Shown one piece after another: positions 8,265 to 17,056 of a DNA stretch of 64,000 nucleotides (its first letter is position 1; each line of letters begins with the position of its first letter). The notes beneath the pieces are model-generated. The model ran no database searches, was not told the DNA's origin, and saw nothing but the letters and a program-made list of their open reading frames with translations. A program made the translations under genes and the position numbers. Source of the stretch: Rhodobacteraceae bacterium D3-12 (GTDB lineage: Bacteria; Pseudomonadota; Alphaproteobacteria; Rhodobacterales; Rhodobacteraceae); the NCBI GenBank assembly GCA_025916135.1, contig CP104793.1, forward strand, positions 2,046,001 to 2,110,000, in the 5' to 3' direction.

Positions 8265-9380
8265 ATGACACTTGCTGAGACCAGCGCAGTCAACGAAACG
8301 GGCGACAGCTCCGGACCAATTCTTATATCTGTCGACGCTATGGGCGGCGACAAGGGACCGGCGACTGTTGTCGCCGGTATTTCTCGTTCGGCCAAGGACA
8401 ACCCGCGTTTGCGCTTTGTCCTGCATGGCCCCAAAGCCACACTTGAACCGTTGGTTGCGCGCAAGAAGCACCTGATCGACCGATGTGAGATTCGTGACGC
8501 CAGCGATATTGTCAGCATGGATGACAAACCATCCGAAGTGCTGCGCAATTCCAAGAAAACCTCGATGTGGTCTGCCCTTGAATCGGTGCGTTCCGGCGAA
8601 GCGCGGGCCTGCGTTTCTTGCGGCAATACCGGCGCGTTGATGATGCTGTCGGTGGTGCGCCTTCGCAAATTGCCGGGTGTCTATCGCCCCGCCATTGCGG
8701 TGCTCTGGCCATCGCGTAACCCGCAAGGGTTCAACATGATGCTCGACGCGGGCGCTGATGTAAAAGCGGATGAGCGCGACCTGCTGCAATATGCGCTGAT
8801 GGGGGCCTCCTACGCCCGCAACGGGCTTGGCCTGAAAAATCCGCGCGTCGGGCTTTTGAACGTCGGGACCGAAGAATTCAAAGGCCGCCCCGAGATGCAG
8901 GCCGCCAACTCTCTCATAGCCGAGAACGCCGAAACCGGCGCGTTCGACTATGTTGGTTTTGTCGAAGGCTCCGACCTGCCCGGCAATAAATGTGACGTGA
9001 TCGTCACGGATGGCTTCACCGGCAATGTCGCGCTTAAAACCGGCGAAGGCATTGCCTCGCTGATCGGCGATCTCCTGCGTGATGCGTTCCGTTATTCACC
9101 GCTATCGCGCCTTGCTTCGGTTTTGGCCTATACCTCTCTTCAGCGCCTGAAAAAGCGAATCGATCCGCGGCGCGTGAACGGAGGGGTCTTTCTTGGCTTG
9201 AACGGGACCGTGGTCAAATCTCACGGGTCGGCTGACGAAACCGGCGTTGCAGCGGCCGTTGAGCTGGCCTCGCAACTCGCTGAAAGCAACTTCTCGGCGA
9301 AACTGGCGGCGCGGATTGCAGCAGCAACAATGCTCGCGGGCTCCGACAGCGAAGACGAAAAAGGACACAACGATAAATGA
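8265..9380 (+). CDS. plsX: Phosphate acyltransferase PlsX
   Basis: PlsX converts acyl-ACP and phosphate to acyl-phosphate, the donor for PlsY in phospholipid synthesis, at the inner face of the membrane. The 371-residue product shows ILISVDAMGGDKGP near residue 20, VSCGNTGALMMLS near 115, LLNVGTEEFKG near 205 and VTDGFTGNVALKTGEG near 245, all family landmarks. The N-terminus is slightly extended relative to the usual start. The stop codon overlaps the fabH ATG by ATGA, so translation is coupled. Confidence 0.95.
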   Translation: MTLAETSAVNETGDSSGPILISVDAMGGDKGPATVVAGISRSAKDNPRLRFVLHGPKATLEPLVARKKHLIDRCEIRDASDIVSMDDKPSEVLRNSKKTSMWSALESVRSGEARACVSCGNTGALMMLSVVRLRKLPGVYRPAIAVLWPSRNPQGFNMMLDAGADVKADERDLLQYALMGASYARNGLGLKNPRVGLLNVGTEEFKGRPEMQAANSLIAENAETGAFDYVGFVEGSDLPGNKCDVIVTDGFTGNVALKTGEGIASLIGDLLRDAFRYSPLSRLASVLAYTSLQRLKKRIDPRRVNGGVFLGLNGTVVKSHGSADETGVAAAVELASQLAESNFSAKLAARIAAATMLAGSDSEDEKGHNDK

Positions 9381-10351
9381 CGATCAGAGCAGTCGTGCAA
9401 GGCGTTGGCCATTACCTTCCCGAACGGGTCGTGCCCAACAGCGAGTTCGAGAAAACGCTCGATACGTCTGATGAATGGATCAGAAGCAGATCAGGCATCG
9501 AGCGGCGCCACTTTGCCGCCGAAGGTGAAACCACGTCTGACATGGGCACTGCCGCTGCTCGCGCCGCATTGGCTGATGCTGGGCTCGAACCTGACGATGT
9601 CGACGCCATTATTGTTGCCACCTCTACCCCTGACCTCACGTTCCCTTCTGTAGCGACTATGGTGCAGGAAAGGCTTGGGATGACGCGCGGCTATGGGTTT
9701 GACGTTCAGGCCGTCTGCGCCGGGTTTGTGTTTGCCCTCACCAACGCCAACGCGCTTATTGTATCGGGTCAAGCCAAGACCGTGCTGGTGATTGGTGCCG
9801 AGACGTTTTCGCGCATCATGGATTGGACCGACCGTTCAACTTGCGTGCTGTTTGGCGACGGCGCGGGCGCGTTGGTTCTTCAGGCCGAAGACGGCACGGG
9901 CGAGACCAAAGATCGCGGTGTTCTCTCCTCGGACCTCAACTCTGACGGTCGCTTTCGCGACATGCTATATGTCGATGGCGGCGTCTCTTCGACCGGTCAT
10001 TCGGGCAAACTACGCATGCAAGGCAACCCGCTTTTCCGCAAAGCAGTGGACAAGCTTACCTCGACCGCCCATGCCGCGCTCTCCAAGGTCGGGCTCGACG
10101 ACAACGCCGTCGACTGGATTGTGCCTCATCAGGCCAATATCCGCATCATTCAAGGCACCGCACGCAAAATGGGTGTGCCGATGGAACGTGTGGTCGTCAC
10201 GGTCCAGGACCACGGAAACACGTCAGCCGCGTCGATTCCCCTCGCCATGTCCGTGGGCGTTCAGCGCGGCCAGATCAGGCGCGGCGACCTGCTTGTCGCC
10301 GAGGCAATCGGCGGAGGATTGGCCTGGGGCGCTGTGGTTTTGCGTTGGTAG
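9377..10351 (+). CDS. fabH: Beta-ketoacyl-ACP synthase III (FabH)
   Basis: FabH condenses acetyl-CoA with malonyl-ACP to start fatty acid synthesis. The 324-residue product has the catalytic Cys in DVQAVCAGFVFAL (about residue 113), the active-site His in DWIVPHQANIRII and Asn in DHGNTSAASIPLA. The ending GGGLAWGAVVLRW is typical. It is translationally coupled to plsX. The first codons (TIRAVVQGVGHYLPERVV) match the family start. Confidence 0.96.
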   Translation: MTIRAVVQGVGHYLPERVVPNSEFEKTLDTSDEWIRSRSGIERRHFAAEGETTSDMGTAAARAALADAGLEPDDVDAIIVATSTPDLTFPSVATMVQERLGMTRGYGFDVQAVCAGFVFALTNANALIVSGQAKTVLVIGAETFSRIMDWTDRSTCVLFGDGAGALVLQAEDGTGETKDRGVLSSDLNSDGRFRDMLYVDGGVSSTGHSGKLRMQGNPLFRKAVDKLTSTAHAALSKVGLDDNAVDWIVPHQANIRIIQGTARKMGVPMERVVVTVQDHGNTSAASIPLAMSVGVQRGQIRRGDLLVAEAIGGGLAWGAVVLRW

Positions 10352-10365
10352 CGCGAATTCGCGCT
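10350..10365. other. Perfect 16-bp palindrome at the fabH stop codon
   Basis: AGCGCGAATTCGCGCT reads the same on both strands and overlaps the fabH TAG. It could be a protein-binding site or a short stem at the end of the operon. No T-run follows. Confidence 0.5.
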
Positions 10366-10403
10366 GAAAACTGCCTTAATACCCCACTTGCAAGTCATTG
10401 ATA

Positions 10404-10432
10404 TTGACTCGGAAATTCCGATGCTTCTAAGG
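10404..10432 (+). promoter_or_regulatory. Candidate sigma-70 promoter for ihfA
   Basis: TTGACT at 10404-10409 is followed after about 16 bases by TCTAAG, a weak -10 element, 30 bases ahead of the ihfA ATG. The -35 match is good and the -10 match poor, so this is a suggestion only. Confidence 0.3.
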
Positions 10433-10460
10433 TTGCTGAAAACACGGGGGAAGATGAAGA

Positions 10461-10763
10461 ATGACCGATAAGACATTGACACGCATGGACCTGAGCGAGG
10501 CCGTGTTTCGCGAAGTCGGCCTGTCACGCAATGATTCCGCGCAATTGGTAGAGAGCGTTCTCCAATACATGTCCGACGCCCTAGTTGAGGGCGAGCAAGT
10601 AAAAATCTCATCCTTCGGCACTTTTTCGGTCCGTGAAAAAGCGGCCCGCGTAGGGCGCAACCCGAAAACCGGCGAAGAGGTTCCGATCAACCCGCGCCGC
10701 GTTCTAACGTTCCGCCCCTCGCACCTGATGAAAGAGCGCGTGGCAGACGGCAACAAACGCTAA
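10461..10763 (+). CDS. ihfA: Integration host factor alpha subunit
   Basis: The 100-residue nucleoid protein bends DNA as a heterodimer with IhfB. It has the HU/IHF fold: [30 protein letters not shown] forms the helical base, and [30 protein letters not shown] gives the DNA-binding arm with the intercalating Pro region, followed by [21 protein letters not shown] ribosome site region precedes the ATG. The MerR-like gene follows after 18 bases and is probably cotranscribed, as in related genomes. Confidence 0.95.
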   Translation: MTDKTLTRMDLSEAVFREVGLSRNDSAQLVESVLQYMSDALVEGEQVKISSFGTFSVREKAARVGRNPKTGEEVPINPRRVLTFRPSHLMKERVADGNKR

Positions 10764-10781
10764 GGGGGCAATACCGGGCAG

Positions 10782-11873
10782 ATGGCTAAATCCGCAGACG
10801 CCTTCCGTACGATCTCTGAAGTTGCCGATTGGCTCGGCTCCCCGGCCCATGTTCTACGATTTTGGGAAAGCAAATTCACCCAAGTCAAACCAGTCAAGCG
10901 CGCAGGCGGACGGCGTTATTACCGCCCGGCGGATATGCTGCTTCTGGGCGGGATCAAAAAACTTCTACATGACGATGGGATGACCATCAAAGGCGTGCAG
11001 AAAGTTTTGCGCGAACAAGGCGTTAAACACGTTTCAGGTCTGTCCCATCCGATTGATGAGGATTTTGACGAAGCCCCGTTCGAGGCGGACGCAATACCAG
11101 AGCCCACTTTGCAGGAAACCGCTGGAGACAGCGCACAAGTCTTGCAATTTCAGCGTGAAGAAAGCGCCCCCGACACTCCGGCACAGCTGGAAACAGAGCC
11201 GGAACCTCAGGCAGAACCTGACCCAGAGAACACGATATCAGCAAACGAATCCGCTCCCGTCGATGGCGCACCCGCAGCTGATACTCGCGTGTTCGAAGAC
11301 TTTACTGCCGACGAAGATGCCATGCCGCTCGTTGCGGATTCCAAAGCGGAACCTGAGCCTGAAGATGAACCTGAAGCAGAAGCAGAAGCAGAAGAACCCG
11401 CTACGAAGCAACAAGCAATCGGTGCGGATGAGACATCCAACCCGGAACCAACGCCTGCACCAGTGCCAGAGCCTGAATTCCGCTCCACGCCCTCCGAGCA
11501 GCAATCAGACACCGAACCAACAATTACACCCGATGCAGCCACCCTGCCCGCGTTTCTTCACCGTTCCACACCTGCTCCCGACGAAACAACCGATACAGTA
11601 ACCGATTCTGAGCCGTCTTCGCCCGAACCAATCATTGAAGCCGACGCCGCCGCTTCAGAACCCGAACCAACGCCCGCCGAACCGCAAAAACCGCGACCTG
11701 CAATTATCGAACTGCCCGACGACCCCGCAGACGATACGATTGAGGCGGCCCCCGGCCTTCTTGCCACGCTTGCCAAACGCAAAGGGCAAACACTGCCGGT
11801 TGACGTGCTTGCCCGCGTCAGCGCCGAACGTGACAAGCTCGCAGCTTTCGTTGCGAGACAGACCGGCAAATAG
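10782..11873 (+). CDS. MerR-family regulator with long acidic Pro/Glu-rich tail
   Basis: Residues 9-80 form a MerR-type winged helix: [25 protein letters not shown], then [37 protein letters not shown]. From about residue 95 to 310 the protein is low complexity, dominated by Glu, Pro, Ala and Thr with repeated [11 protein letters not shown] runs. It ends in a short ordered segment, [38 protein letters not shown]. There are no metal-binding Cys residues of classical MerR, so the ligand is unknown. The gene sits directly after ihfA, the conserved Rhodobacteraceae position. The acidic tail makes the protein much longer than typical MerR proteins of about 130 residues. Confidence 0.85.
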   Translation: MAKSADAFRTISEVADWLGSPAHVLRFWESKFTQVKPVKRAGGRRYYRPADMLLLGGIKKLLHDDGMTIKGVQKVLREQGVKHVSGLSHPIDEDFDEAPFEADAIPEPTLQETAGDSAQVLQFQREESAPDTPAQLETEPEPQAEPDPENTISANESAPVDGAPAADTRVFEDFTADEDAMPLVADSKAEPEPEDEPEAEAEAEEPATKQQAIGADETSNPEPTPAPVPEPEFRSTPSEQQSDTEPTITPDAATLPAFLHRSTPAPDETTDTVTDSEPSSPEPIIEADAAASEPEPTPAEPQKPRPAIIELPDDPADDTIEAAPGLLATLAKRKGQTLPVDVLARVSAERDKLAAFVARQTGK

Positions 11874-11961
11874 CCACAACCCCGGAACCTCATATTATCC
11901 GCCCGTAAGGCTAATTTCCCCCTTGCCCCCGGGCTCAGATTCGCTATCAAGGCGAAATTGT

Positions 11962-12038
11962 CGGGCTATAGCGCAGGCTGGTAGCGCGTCCGTCTGGGGG
12001 ACGGGAGGTCGCAGGTTCGAATCCTGCTAGCCCGACCA
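11962..12038 (+). tRNA. tRNA-Pro (GGG anticodon)
   Basis: The 77-nt cloverleaf begins CGGGCTATAGCGCAG and ends CCCGACCA with encoded CCA. The anticodon stem TCCGT/ACGGG encloses the loop CTGGGGG, so the anticodon is GGG. The T-loop is TTCGAAT. It lies 88 bases after the MerR-like gene, the usual position in the family. Confidence 0.95.
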
Positions 12039-12131
12039 TAAATCCTCCCCCGCGACGCGCAGTTTCACATTTCCCTTATTGCTCCAAACCGTTATCACCA
12101 ACTGAATGCAATTCTTTATGGGACGCATCTC

Positions 12132-13208
12132 ATGACCGGTGTTCTGGCCAGCCAACAGATTGAAGCGATGATCGAAACAGGCGCTTTGTCTGCGTCTCCG
12201 AAGATCCTTCCCGAACAGGTTCAACCCGCCAGTCTTGATCTGCGCCTTGGCACCCGCGCCTGGCGCGTACGCGCGTCTTTTCTCGCTGGACAGAACCGAA
12301 CCGTGGCCGACCGGCTTGAAGAGTTCGAGATGCACCAGATTGATCTCTCCAATGGCGCCGTTCTGGAAAAGGGCTGTGTTTACGTCGTGCCTCTGATGGA
12401 GGCCCTCGCCTTGCCTGAGGGCACCCATGCCGTTGCCAATGCTAAAAGCTCCACAGGCCGGCTTGATTTGTTGACCCGCACGATCACCGATGGCGGAGAG
12501 GAGTTCGATCGTATCGCGCCCGGCTACTCTGGTCCGCTTTACGCCGAAATTTGCCCGCGTAGTTTTTCCGTGCTTGTCCGCCCAGGTATGCGCCTCAATC
12601 AAATACGTTTCCGCGAGGGACAGGCTGTGCTGAGCGACGCCGACCTCGCAACGCTTCACGCCAAGAGTGCCCTCGTTGATACGCCGCCGCTGTTCGATGA
12701 TGGCCTAGGATTTTCAGTTGATCTCAAGCCAGCGTCTGGCACGCTCGTTGGGTACCGCGCCAAGCCACATACCGGCGTCATCGACCTTGATCGTATCGGC
12801 TATTACAACCCGTCTGAGTACTGGGAAGAGCTGCACACAGACACTGGGCAGATCATTCTTGATCCCGGCGCGTTCTATATCCTTGTCAGTCGCGAAGCCG
12901 TCCACATTCCACCTGCTTACGCTGCAGAAATGGCCCCATTTTTGGCCATGGTCGGAGAATTCAGGGTACACTACGCCGGCTTCTTTGACCCCGGTTTTGG
13001 CCATGATGCCGCCGGAGGCACTGGGTCACGCGGTGTGCTTGAAGTCCGCTGTCACGAAAGCCCCTTCGTGCTCGAAGACGGGCAAGTCGTTGGGCGGCTT
13101 GTTTATGAGCGCATGGCAGAAGTCCCCGCACAGCTTTATGGCTCGGGGATCGCCTCTAATTACCAAGGACAAGGGCTCAAACTGTCAAAGCACTTCCGCA
13201 CAACGTGA
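12132..13208 (+). CDS. dcd: dCTP deaminase, long alphaproteobacterial form (duplicated Dcd/dUTPase fold)
   Basis: Dcd deaminates dCTP to dUTP for thymidylate synthesis. The 358-residue product is nearly twice the length of enteric Dcd and contains two trimer-fold halves. Half one carries LPEQVQPASLDLRLG and AVANAKSSTGRLDLLTRTITDG, which include the active-site Ser and Arg region. Half two includes IIDPGAFYILVSREAVHIPPAYAAEM-like segments and GFFDPGFGHDAAGG, which resembles the dUTPase motif. The long form is the usual one in Rhodobacteraceae. It follows tRNA-Pro and is convergent with the small gene at 13220. Confidence 0.9.
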   Translation: MTGVLASQQIEAMIETGALSASPKILPEQVQPASLDLRLGTRAWRVRASFLAGQNRTVADRLEEFEMHQIDLSNGAVLEKGCVYVVPLMEALALPEGTHAVANAKSSTGRLDLLTRTITDGGEEFDRIAPGYSGPLYAEICPRSFSVLVRPGMRLNQIRFREGQAVLSDADLATLHAKSALVDTPPLFDDGLGFSVDLKPASGTLVGYRAKPHTGVIDLDRIGYYNPSEYWEELHTDTGQIILDPGAFYILVSREAVHIPPAYAAEMAPFLAMVGEFRVHYAGFFDPGFGHDAAGGTGSRGVLEVRCHESPFVLEDGQVVGRLVYERMAEVPAQLYGSGIASNYQGQGLKLSKHFRTT

Positions 13209-13219
13209 CGCGATGCAGT

Positions 13220-13432
13220 TCAACGCCCGATGCGGCGCGCCATACGCATGGTTTTTTTGACACTCTTGACCTGTTGCTTGCCCGCCCGCGCTTGCTGACG
13301 CTCTTGTTGGGTCATCTCGTCATGTGATCTTCCGCGACCGGCAATTTTGCTGATCCCGGCATTCATGCCTTTGTTCACGACTTTACGCATGAACATCCTC
13401 ATAAACATATTGATGATCTGATTGGCGTTCAT
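13220..13432 (-). CDS. Small basic conserved protein of unknown function
   Basis: The 70-residue basic protein starts MNANQIINMFMRMFMRKVVN and ends KSVKKTMRMARRIGR. The first 27 residues form an amphipathic helix rich in Met and Phe; the rest is charged and Gln/Arg rich. A strong AAGGAGT site lies 7 bases before the ATG, so it is very likely translated. I recognise this as a type of small protein often seen in Rhodobacteraceae but know no function for it. Confidence 0.7.
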   Translation of the reverse strand: MNANQIINMFMRMFMRKVVNKGMNAGISKIAGRGRSHDEMTQQERQQARAGKQQVKSVKKTMRMARRIGR

Positions 13433-13505
13433 TGCACCACTCCTTCAAATTCTGCCTCAGACTGCAAGCTAAGCAGCAATTATGCTCAGAATGAGGCGCC
13501 TCCGT

Positions 13506-14161
13506 TCAATCCTCAAACAACTCGCTCTGCCCTTCGGTCGCTTCTTCCTCATCTTCACCCTCGGTAAGTTGTGGAGACATTGACGGCAGTGGCCGACTTT
13601 CAAGCAAGCCAGCAGACCGCAATTCTTTCAATCCCGGCAGGTCGCGTGCGTTCTCTAGCCCAAAATTGTCTAGAAAGGCTTGTGTCACCACAAAGGTTAC
13701 CGGCCGCCCCGGTGTCATCTTGCGCCGCCCGAACCGGATCCACTCCATCTCAAGAAGCTGATCCACCGTACCCCGACTGACGCTAACACCGCGAATTTCT
13801 TCGATTTCAGCCCGTGTTACGGGCTGATGGTAGGCGATAATCGCCAGTGTTTCGATCGCCGCTCGCGACAGTTTGCGGGTCTCAATCGTTTCCTTCTGCA
13901 TCAAGAAGCCAAGGTCCGGCGCTGTCCTGATTGCCCAAGCATCGCCCACCTTCACAACCCTGACGCCGCGCCCCTCATAGCGTTTTCTAAGATGCACCAA
14001 AGCCTCTGCCGCGTCGGCGCCGTGGGGCATACGGTCATTCAATTCCTTTACCGTCACCGGCTCTGCGCTCGCAAACAACACGGCTTCTACCATGCGTTCC
14101 TGTTCGGCAATAGGTGGCGATTCAAAAGGCTTTCTTCCTTTTCTTCAATGCCTTCTGTCAT
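13506..14161 (-). CDS. scpB: Condensin accessory protein ScpB, with an apparent one-base frameshift near the N-terminus
   Basis: ScpB binds ScpA and SMC in the bacterial condensin that compacts the chromosome. Winged-helix segments are visible in MVEAVLFASAEPVTVKELNDRMP and LAIIAYHQPVTRAEIEEIRGVSVSRGTVDQLLE. The uninterrupted frame begins only at the ATG 14091-14093. A better start is the ATG at 14159-14161, 4 bases after the scpA stop with an AAGGA site; it encodes MTEGIEEKEE and then runs out of frame. Adding one A in GAAAGCC (plus strand 14131-14133) restores a 218-residue ScpB with KPFESPPIAEQERMVEAV, the expected N-terminus. If the base is truly absent, translation could begin at 14093 with loss of about 23 residues. 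Confidence 0.85.
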
Positions 14162-14165
14162 ATTC

Positions 14166-14951
14166 CTAATCCTTCTTCCGAAGCTGGATCGGGGCAAATG
14201 TTTCGGACTGGCGAATTTCCACCTTGCCCTCTTTTGCCAACTCCAGAGAGGCGGCAAATGTTGCGGCAGTGGCCGATCGGCGCTTCACCGGATCATTCTC
14301 CCAGCCCTCGGGAAGATAGCTGTTGATATCCGTCCACGCCCCCGCGAACCCAATCAAGCCGCGCATCCGTTCCAAAGCCTGCTCCATGGTAAACACCGCA
14401 TCGCGATCCATAACAAACGGACGAAATTCGTCTCGCGTGCGAATGCGCGCATAGCCCTGCATAAGATCGAGCAAATTCGCGGTGTAGATAATCTTGCGCG
14501 TGCGCGTTACGTTCTCTGGAATACCGCGCGCGAAGAAATCTCGCCCCAACCGATCCCGCGCCATCAGTCGCGCCGCCACATCCCGCATTGCCTGAAGACG
14601 CTCAAGCTGAAAGGCCAGATGCGCCGCCAGTTCTTCCCCTGTCGGGCCTTCCTCGCTCGGGTCTGGTGGTAACAACAGGCGAGATTTCAGAAACGCCAAC
14701 CACGCAGCCATGACAAGGTAGTCCGCCGCCAATTCCAGTCGCAAGGCTTTGGCGCGCTCTACAAATGCTAGGTATTGCCGGGCCAATTCCAGAACCGAAA
14801 TCGTGCGAAGATCGACCTTCTGAGTGCGCGAAAGCGTTAACAGCACGTCGAGTGGACCTTCAAACCCATCCACATCTACGATCAATGCCTCGGCGGCCAT
14901 TCGTTCGGCCACCGACATTGAATCTTCTTGAAACTCTGTTTCCTCAGCCAT
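14166..14951 (-). CDS. scpA: Condensin kleisin subunit ScpA
   Basis: ScpA is the kleisin that bridges SMC heads. The 261-residue product has the conserved VDGFEGPLDVLLTLSRTQKVDLRTISVLELARQYL start and the DYLVMAAWLAFLKSRLLLP helix. The C-terminal winged helix spans VKRRSATAATFAASLELAKEGKVEIRQSETFAPIQLR. It overlaps the nagZ stop by 8 bases and is followed at once by scpB, so the three genes look cotranscribed. Confidence 0.93.
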   Translation of the reverse strand: MAEETEFQEDSMSVAERMAAEALIVDVDGFEGPLDVLLTLSRTQKVDLRTISVLELARQYLAFVERAKALRLELAADYLVMAAWLAFLKSRLLLPPDPSEEGPTGEELAAHLAFQLERLQAMRDVAARLMARDRLGRDFFARGIPENVTRTRKIIYTANLLDLMQGYARIRTRDEFRPFVMDRDAVFTMEQALERMRGLIGFAGAWTDINSYLPEGWENDPVKRRSATAATFAASLELAKEGKVEIRQSETFAPIQLRKKD

Positions 14952-15951
14952 CCACGGCGCCTTTCAAAAGCGCCTCAAGTTCGGCCTCCAACGCCGAAAT
15001 GTCAATGTCATCAGGGGCTTTGCGTGCCGCAATCGCCCGTTCCGCACGCGCTTGCGCCCATTCGCTCATTTGTCCAGCGGCCTCGGCGACCACTTGACGC
15101 TCGCCAAGCGTGCCGTTGCAATGCAAGACCACATCACACCCCGCTGCAATGGCTTGAGACGCAAGATCACCCAGATCGCCTTGAAGCGCTTTCATTGAGA
15201 TATCGTCGGTCACAATCAGACCGTCAAACCCCAATGTATCGCGAATTTGTGCCATCATGACCGCAGAAAGCGTGGCAGGAGCTGCGTCTAACGCCTCATA
15301 AACCACGTGCGCAGTCATCCCCATCGGAAAGTCATTCAGCGCGTAAAACGGAAAGAAATCAACATCTTCAAGCTCTTTCCTTGGGCTTTTGACCCTTGGC
15401 AATTCATAGTGGCTGTCGCTTACGGCACGACCATGACCGGGGATGTGCTTCACCACCGGAAGCACCCCGCCATCAAGATGCCCCTGTGCCACCGCGCGGC
15501 CAATTCCAGCGACGGTTTTCGGGTCTTCACCATAACAACGGTTGCGCAGAAACCGGTGTGTTTCGCTTCGGGCAACATCCACCAACGGCGCGCAATTGCT
15601 GTCGATCCCGCAGGCACGCAACTCATGCGCGATAATGCGATAGCGAAGATACATCGCGCGTTCGGCTTGCTGTCCAGCCGCGGCAACATGATCGAGTGGT
15701 GACAGCCATTCACGCCAATGGGGCGCGCGCAAACGCTGCACCCTGCCCCCTTCTTGGTCGATCGTGATCGGCGCATCCCGCCCCACGGCATCGCGCATCT
15801 CGCCGGTCAAACGGCGAAGTTGTTCAGGGCTTCCGACGTTTCGGGCAAACAAGATAAAGCCAAATGGGTCCGCCTCGCGAAAGAACGCCCGCTCTGCACC
15901 GGTTAGAGTCAGCCCCTCGGCATCGAGTATCGTCGCACCCCAGCGTGTCAC
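14944..15951 (-). CDS. nagZ: Beta-N-acetylhexosaminidase NagZ (glycoside hydrolase family 3)
   Basis: NagZ removes GlcNAc from muropeptides during cytoplasmic cell-wall recycling. The 335-residue product has the family-3 landmarks: DQEGGRVQRLRAP, DVARSETHRFLRNRCYGEDP, the catalytic His loop KHIPGHGRAVSDSHYELP and the nucleophile region IVTDDISMKAL. There is no signal peptide. It lies between the SPOR gene (10-base gap) and scpA (overlap), the usual order in Rhodobacteraceae. Confidence 0.93.
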   Translation of the reverse strand: MTRWGATILDAEGLTLTGAERAFFREADPFGFILFARNVGSPEQLRRLTGEMRDAVGRDAPITIDQEGGRVQRLRAPHWREWLSPLDHVAAAGQQAERAMYLRYRIIAHELRACGIDSNCAPLVDVARSETHRFLRNRCYGEDPKTVAGIGRAVAQGHLDGGVLPVVKHIPGHGRAVSDSHYELPRVKSPRKELEDVDFFPFYALNDFPMGMTAHVVYEALDAAPATLSAVMMAQIRDTLGFDGLIVTDDISMKALQGDLGDLASQAIAAGCDVVLHCNGTLGERQVVAEAAGQMSEWAQARAERAIAARKAPDDIDISALEAELEALLKGAVDG

Positions 15952-15961
15952 GTGATCCGCC

Positions 15962-16978
15962 TCACTTTGTTGTCAAGGGGATGCAATCGGCCTTTTCCGC
16001 GACCAACGCCGAACAAAACCGTCGTGCATCGCTCATATCGGCAAAACCCATTGCGCGAAGGCGGTAAAACACCCGACCACCGCTTTTGGCGCGTTGAACA
16101 ACACGTTGTTTACCTTCAAGATAATCACCGAACTTGGCGGTCAGCTTGTCCCATTCGCCGCGTGCTGTCTCTGCACTGTCAAATGCACCTAATTGAGCCA
16201 GCTTTGTTCCAGCCGCAATGCTTGCCGGATCGACTTCGACCGCCGACCCCGCCGCCGCGACAGGAGCAGCAGCAGATGCCTTGACCACAGTCGCCTTTAA
16301 CGCACGTGGGCGAAGAACCGGGCGAAGCGAGCGTTTTAGCCCACCTTTGACCACCACTTTCTTTGGCTGGTCTTTGGCTAGAGCCGTTTTTTCCGCCTGA
16401 ACCGCAGGTGCGATAACCGCCGCCTTTTGAACTTTTTCGGGGCTTGGCTCTGGTGCTGCGGCCACTTCACCCAATGGGGCAGACCCAGTTGAGAGCTTAT
16501 CCGCCAAAGCCTGTATTGATGCCATCTGCGGCGTGTGCGCCGTTGTCGGCGCGACCTGTTCGGCCTGCTTTGGGCGCTCTTTCAGCGCTTGCGCCACCAC
16601 CTTGACCTTGCCGCTGGGCAAATCGTCCGCCGTAAGATCAACGGGTGCGGGTGCCAAAACCAAACGATCGGCGGGCTTTTCCGCGGCGCCCTCTGCCGCA
16701 ACTTTGTTTACCGAAAGCCCTTGGTTCAATGCCGGGCTGCCGCCAGGGTTTTCAGGGGCCACGCGCATCGGCTCTCCGCTCGCCGCGCGCACCACCGGCA
16801 CGCCTGACACATCGCGCGCAAGCGTCTTGTAGCTCCACACGCCAATACCAACAATCAACGCCAAAGACACAGCCGCACCGGCCCAATTTGTCACTGTTCC
16901 AAGGGTTTTTACTGCACTCGCACGCCCGTTCCCCGCGTCTTGCGCGTGGGTCGGGCCACCAAATGGGACATCCGCCAT
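15962..16978 (-). CDS. SPOR-domain membrane protein
   Basis: The 338-residue protein has one transmembrane helix at about residues 35-55 (AGAAVSLALIVGIGVWSY), a long Ala/Pro/Lys-rich periplasmic linker and a C-terminal SPOR domain. The SPOR part is AAGTKLAQLGAFDSAETARGEWDKL to RVFYRLRAMGFADMSDARRFCSALVAEKADCIPL. SPOR domains bind denuded glycan strands at the division site. The start is set at ATG 16976-16978 (MADVPFGG), preceded by GAGGCGA; an earlier ATG adds ten residues without a clear site. Confidence 0.85.
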   Translation of the reverse strand: MADVPFGGPTHAQDAGNGRASAVKTLGTVTNWAGAAVSLALIVGIGVWSYKTLARDVSGVPVVRAASGEPMRVAPENPGGSPALNQGLSVNKVAAEGAAEKPADRLVLAPAPVDLTADDLPSGKVKVVAQALKERPKQAEQVAPTTAHTPQMASIQALADKLSTGSAPLGEVAAAPEPSPEKVQKAAVIAPAVQAEKTALAKDQPKKVVVKGGLKRSLRPVLRPRALKATVVKASAAAPVAAAGSAVEVDPASIAAGTKLAQLGAFDSAETARGEWDKLTAKFGDYLEGKQRVVQRAKSGGRVFYRLRAMGFADMSDARRFCSALVAEKADCIPLTTK

Positions 16979-17056
16979 GTTCGCCTCGCTTCTCCCAAGG
17001 CGATACATTGCCGCCGGGGATTGTTACTGCCTGCTCCCCGACGTTGACGGCTTTGT

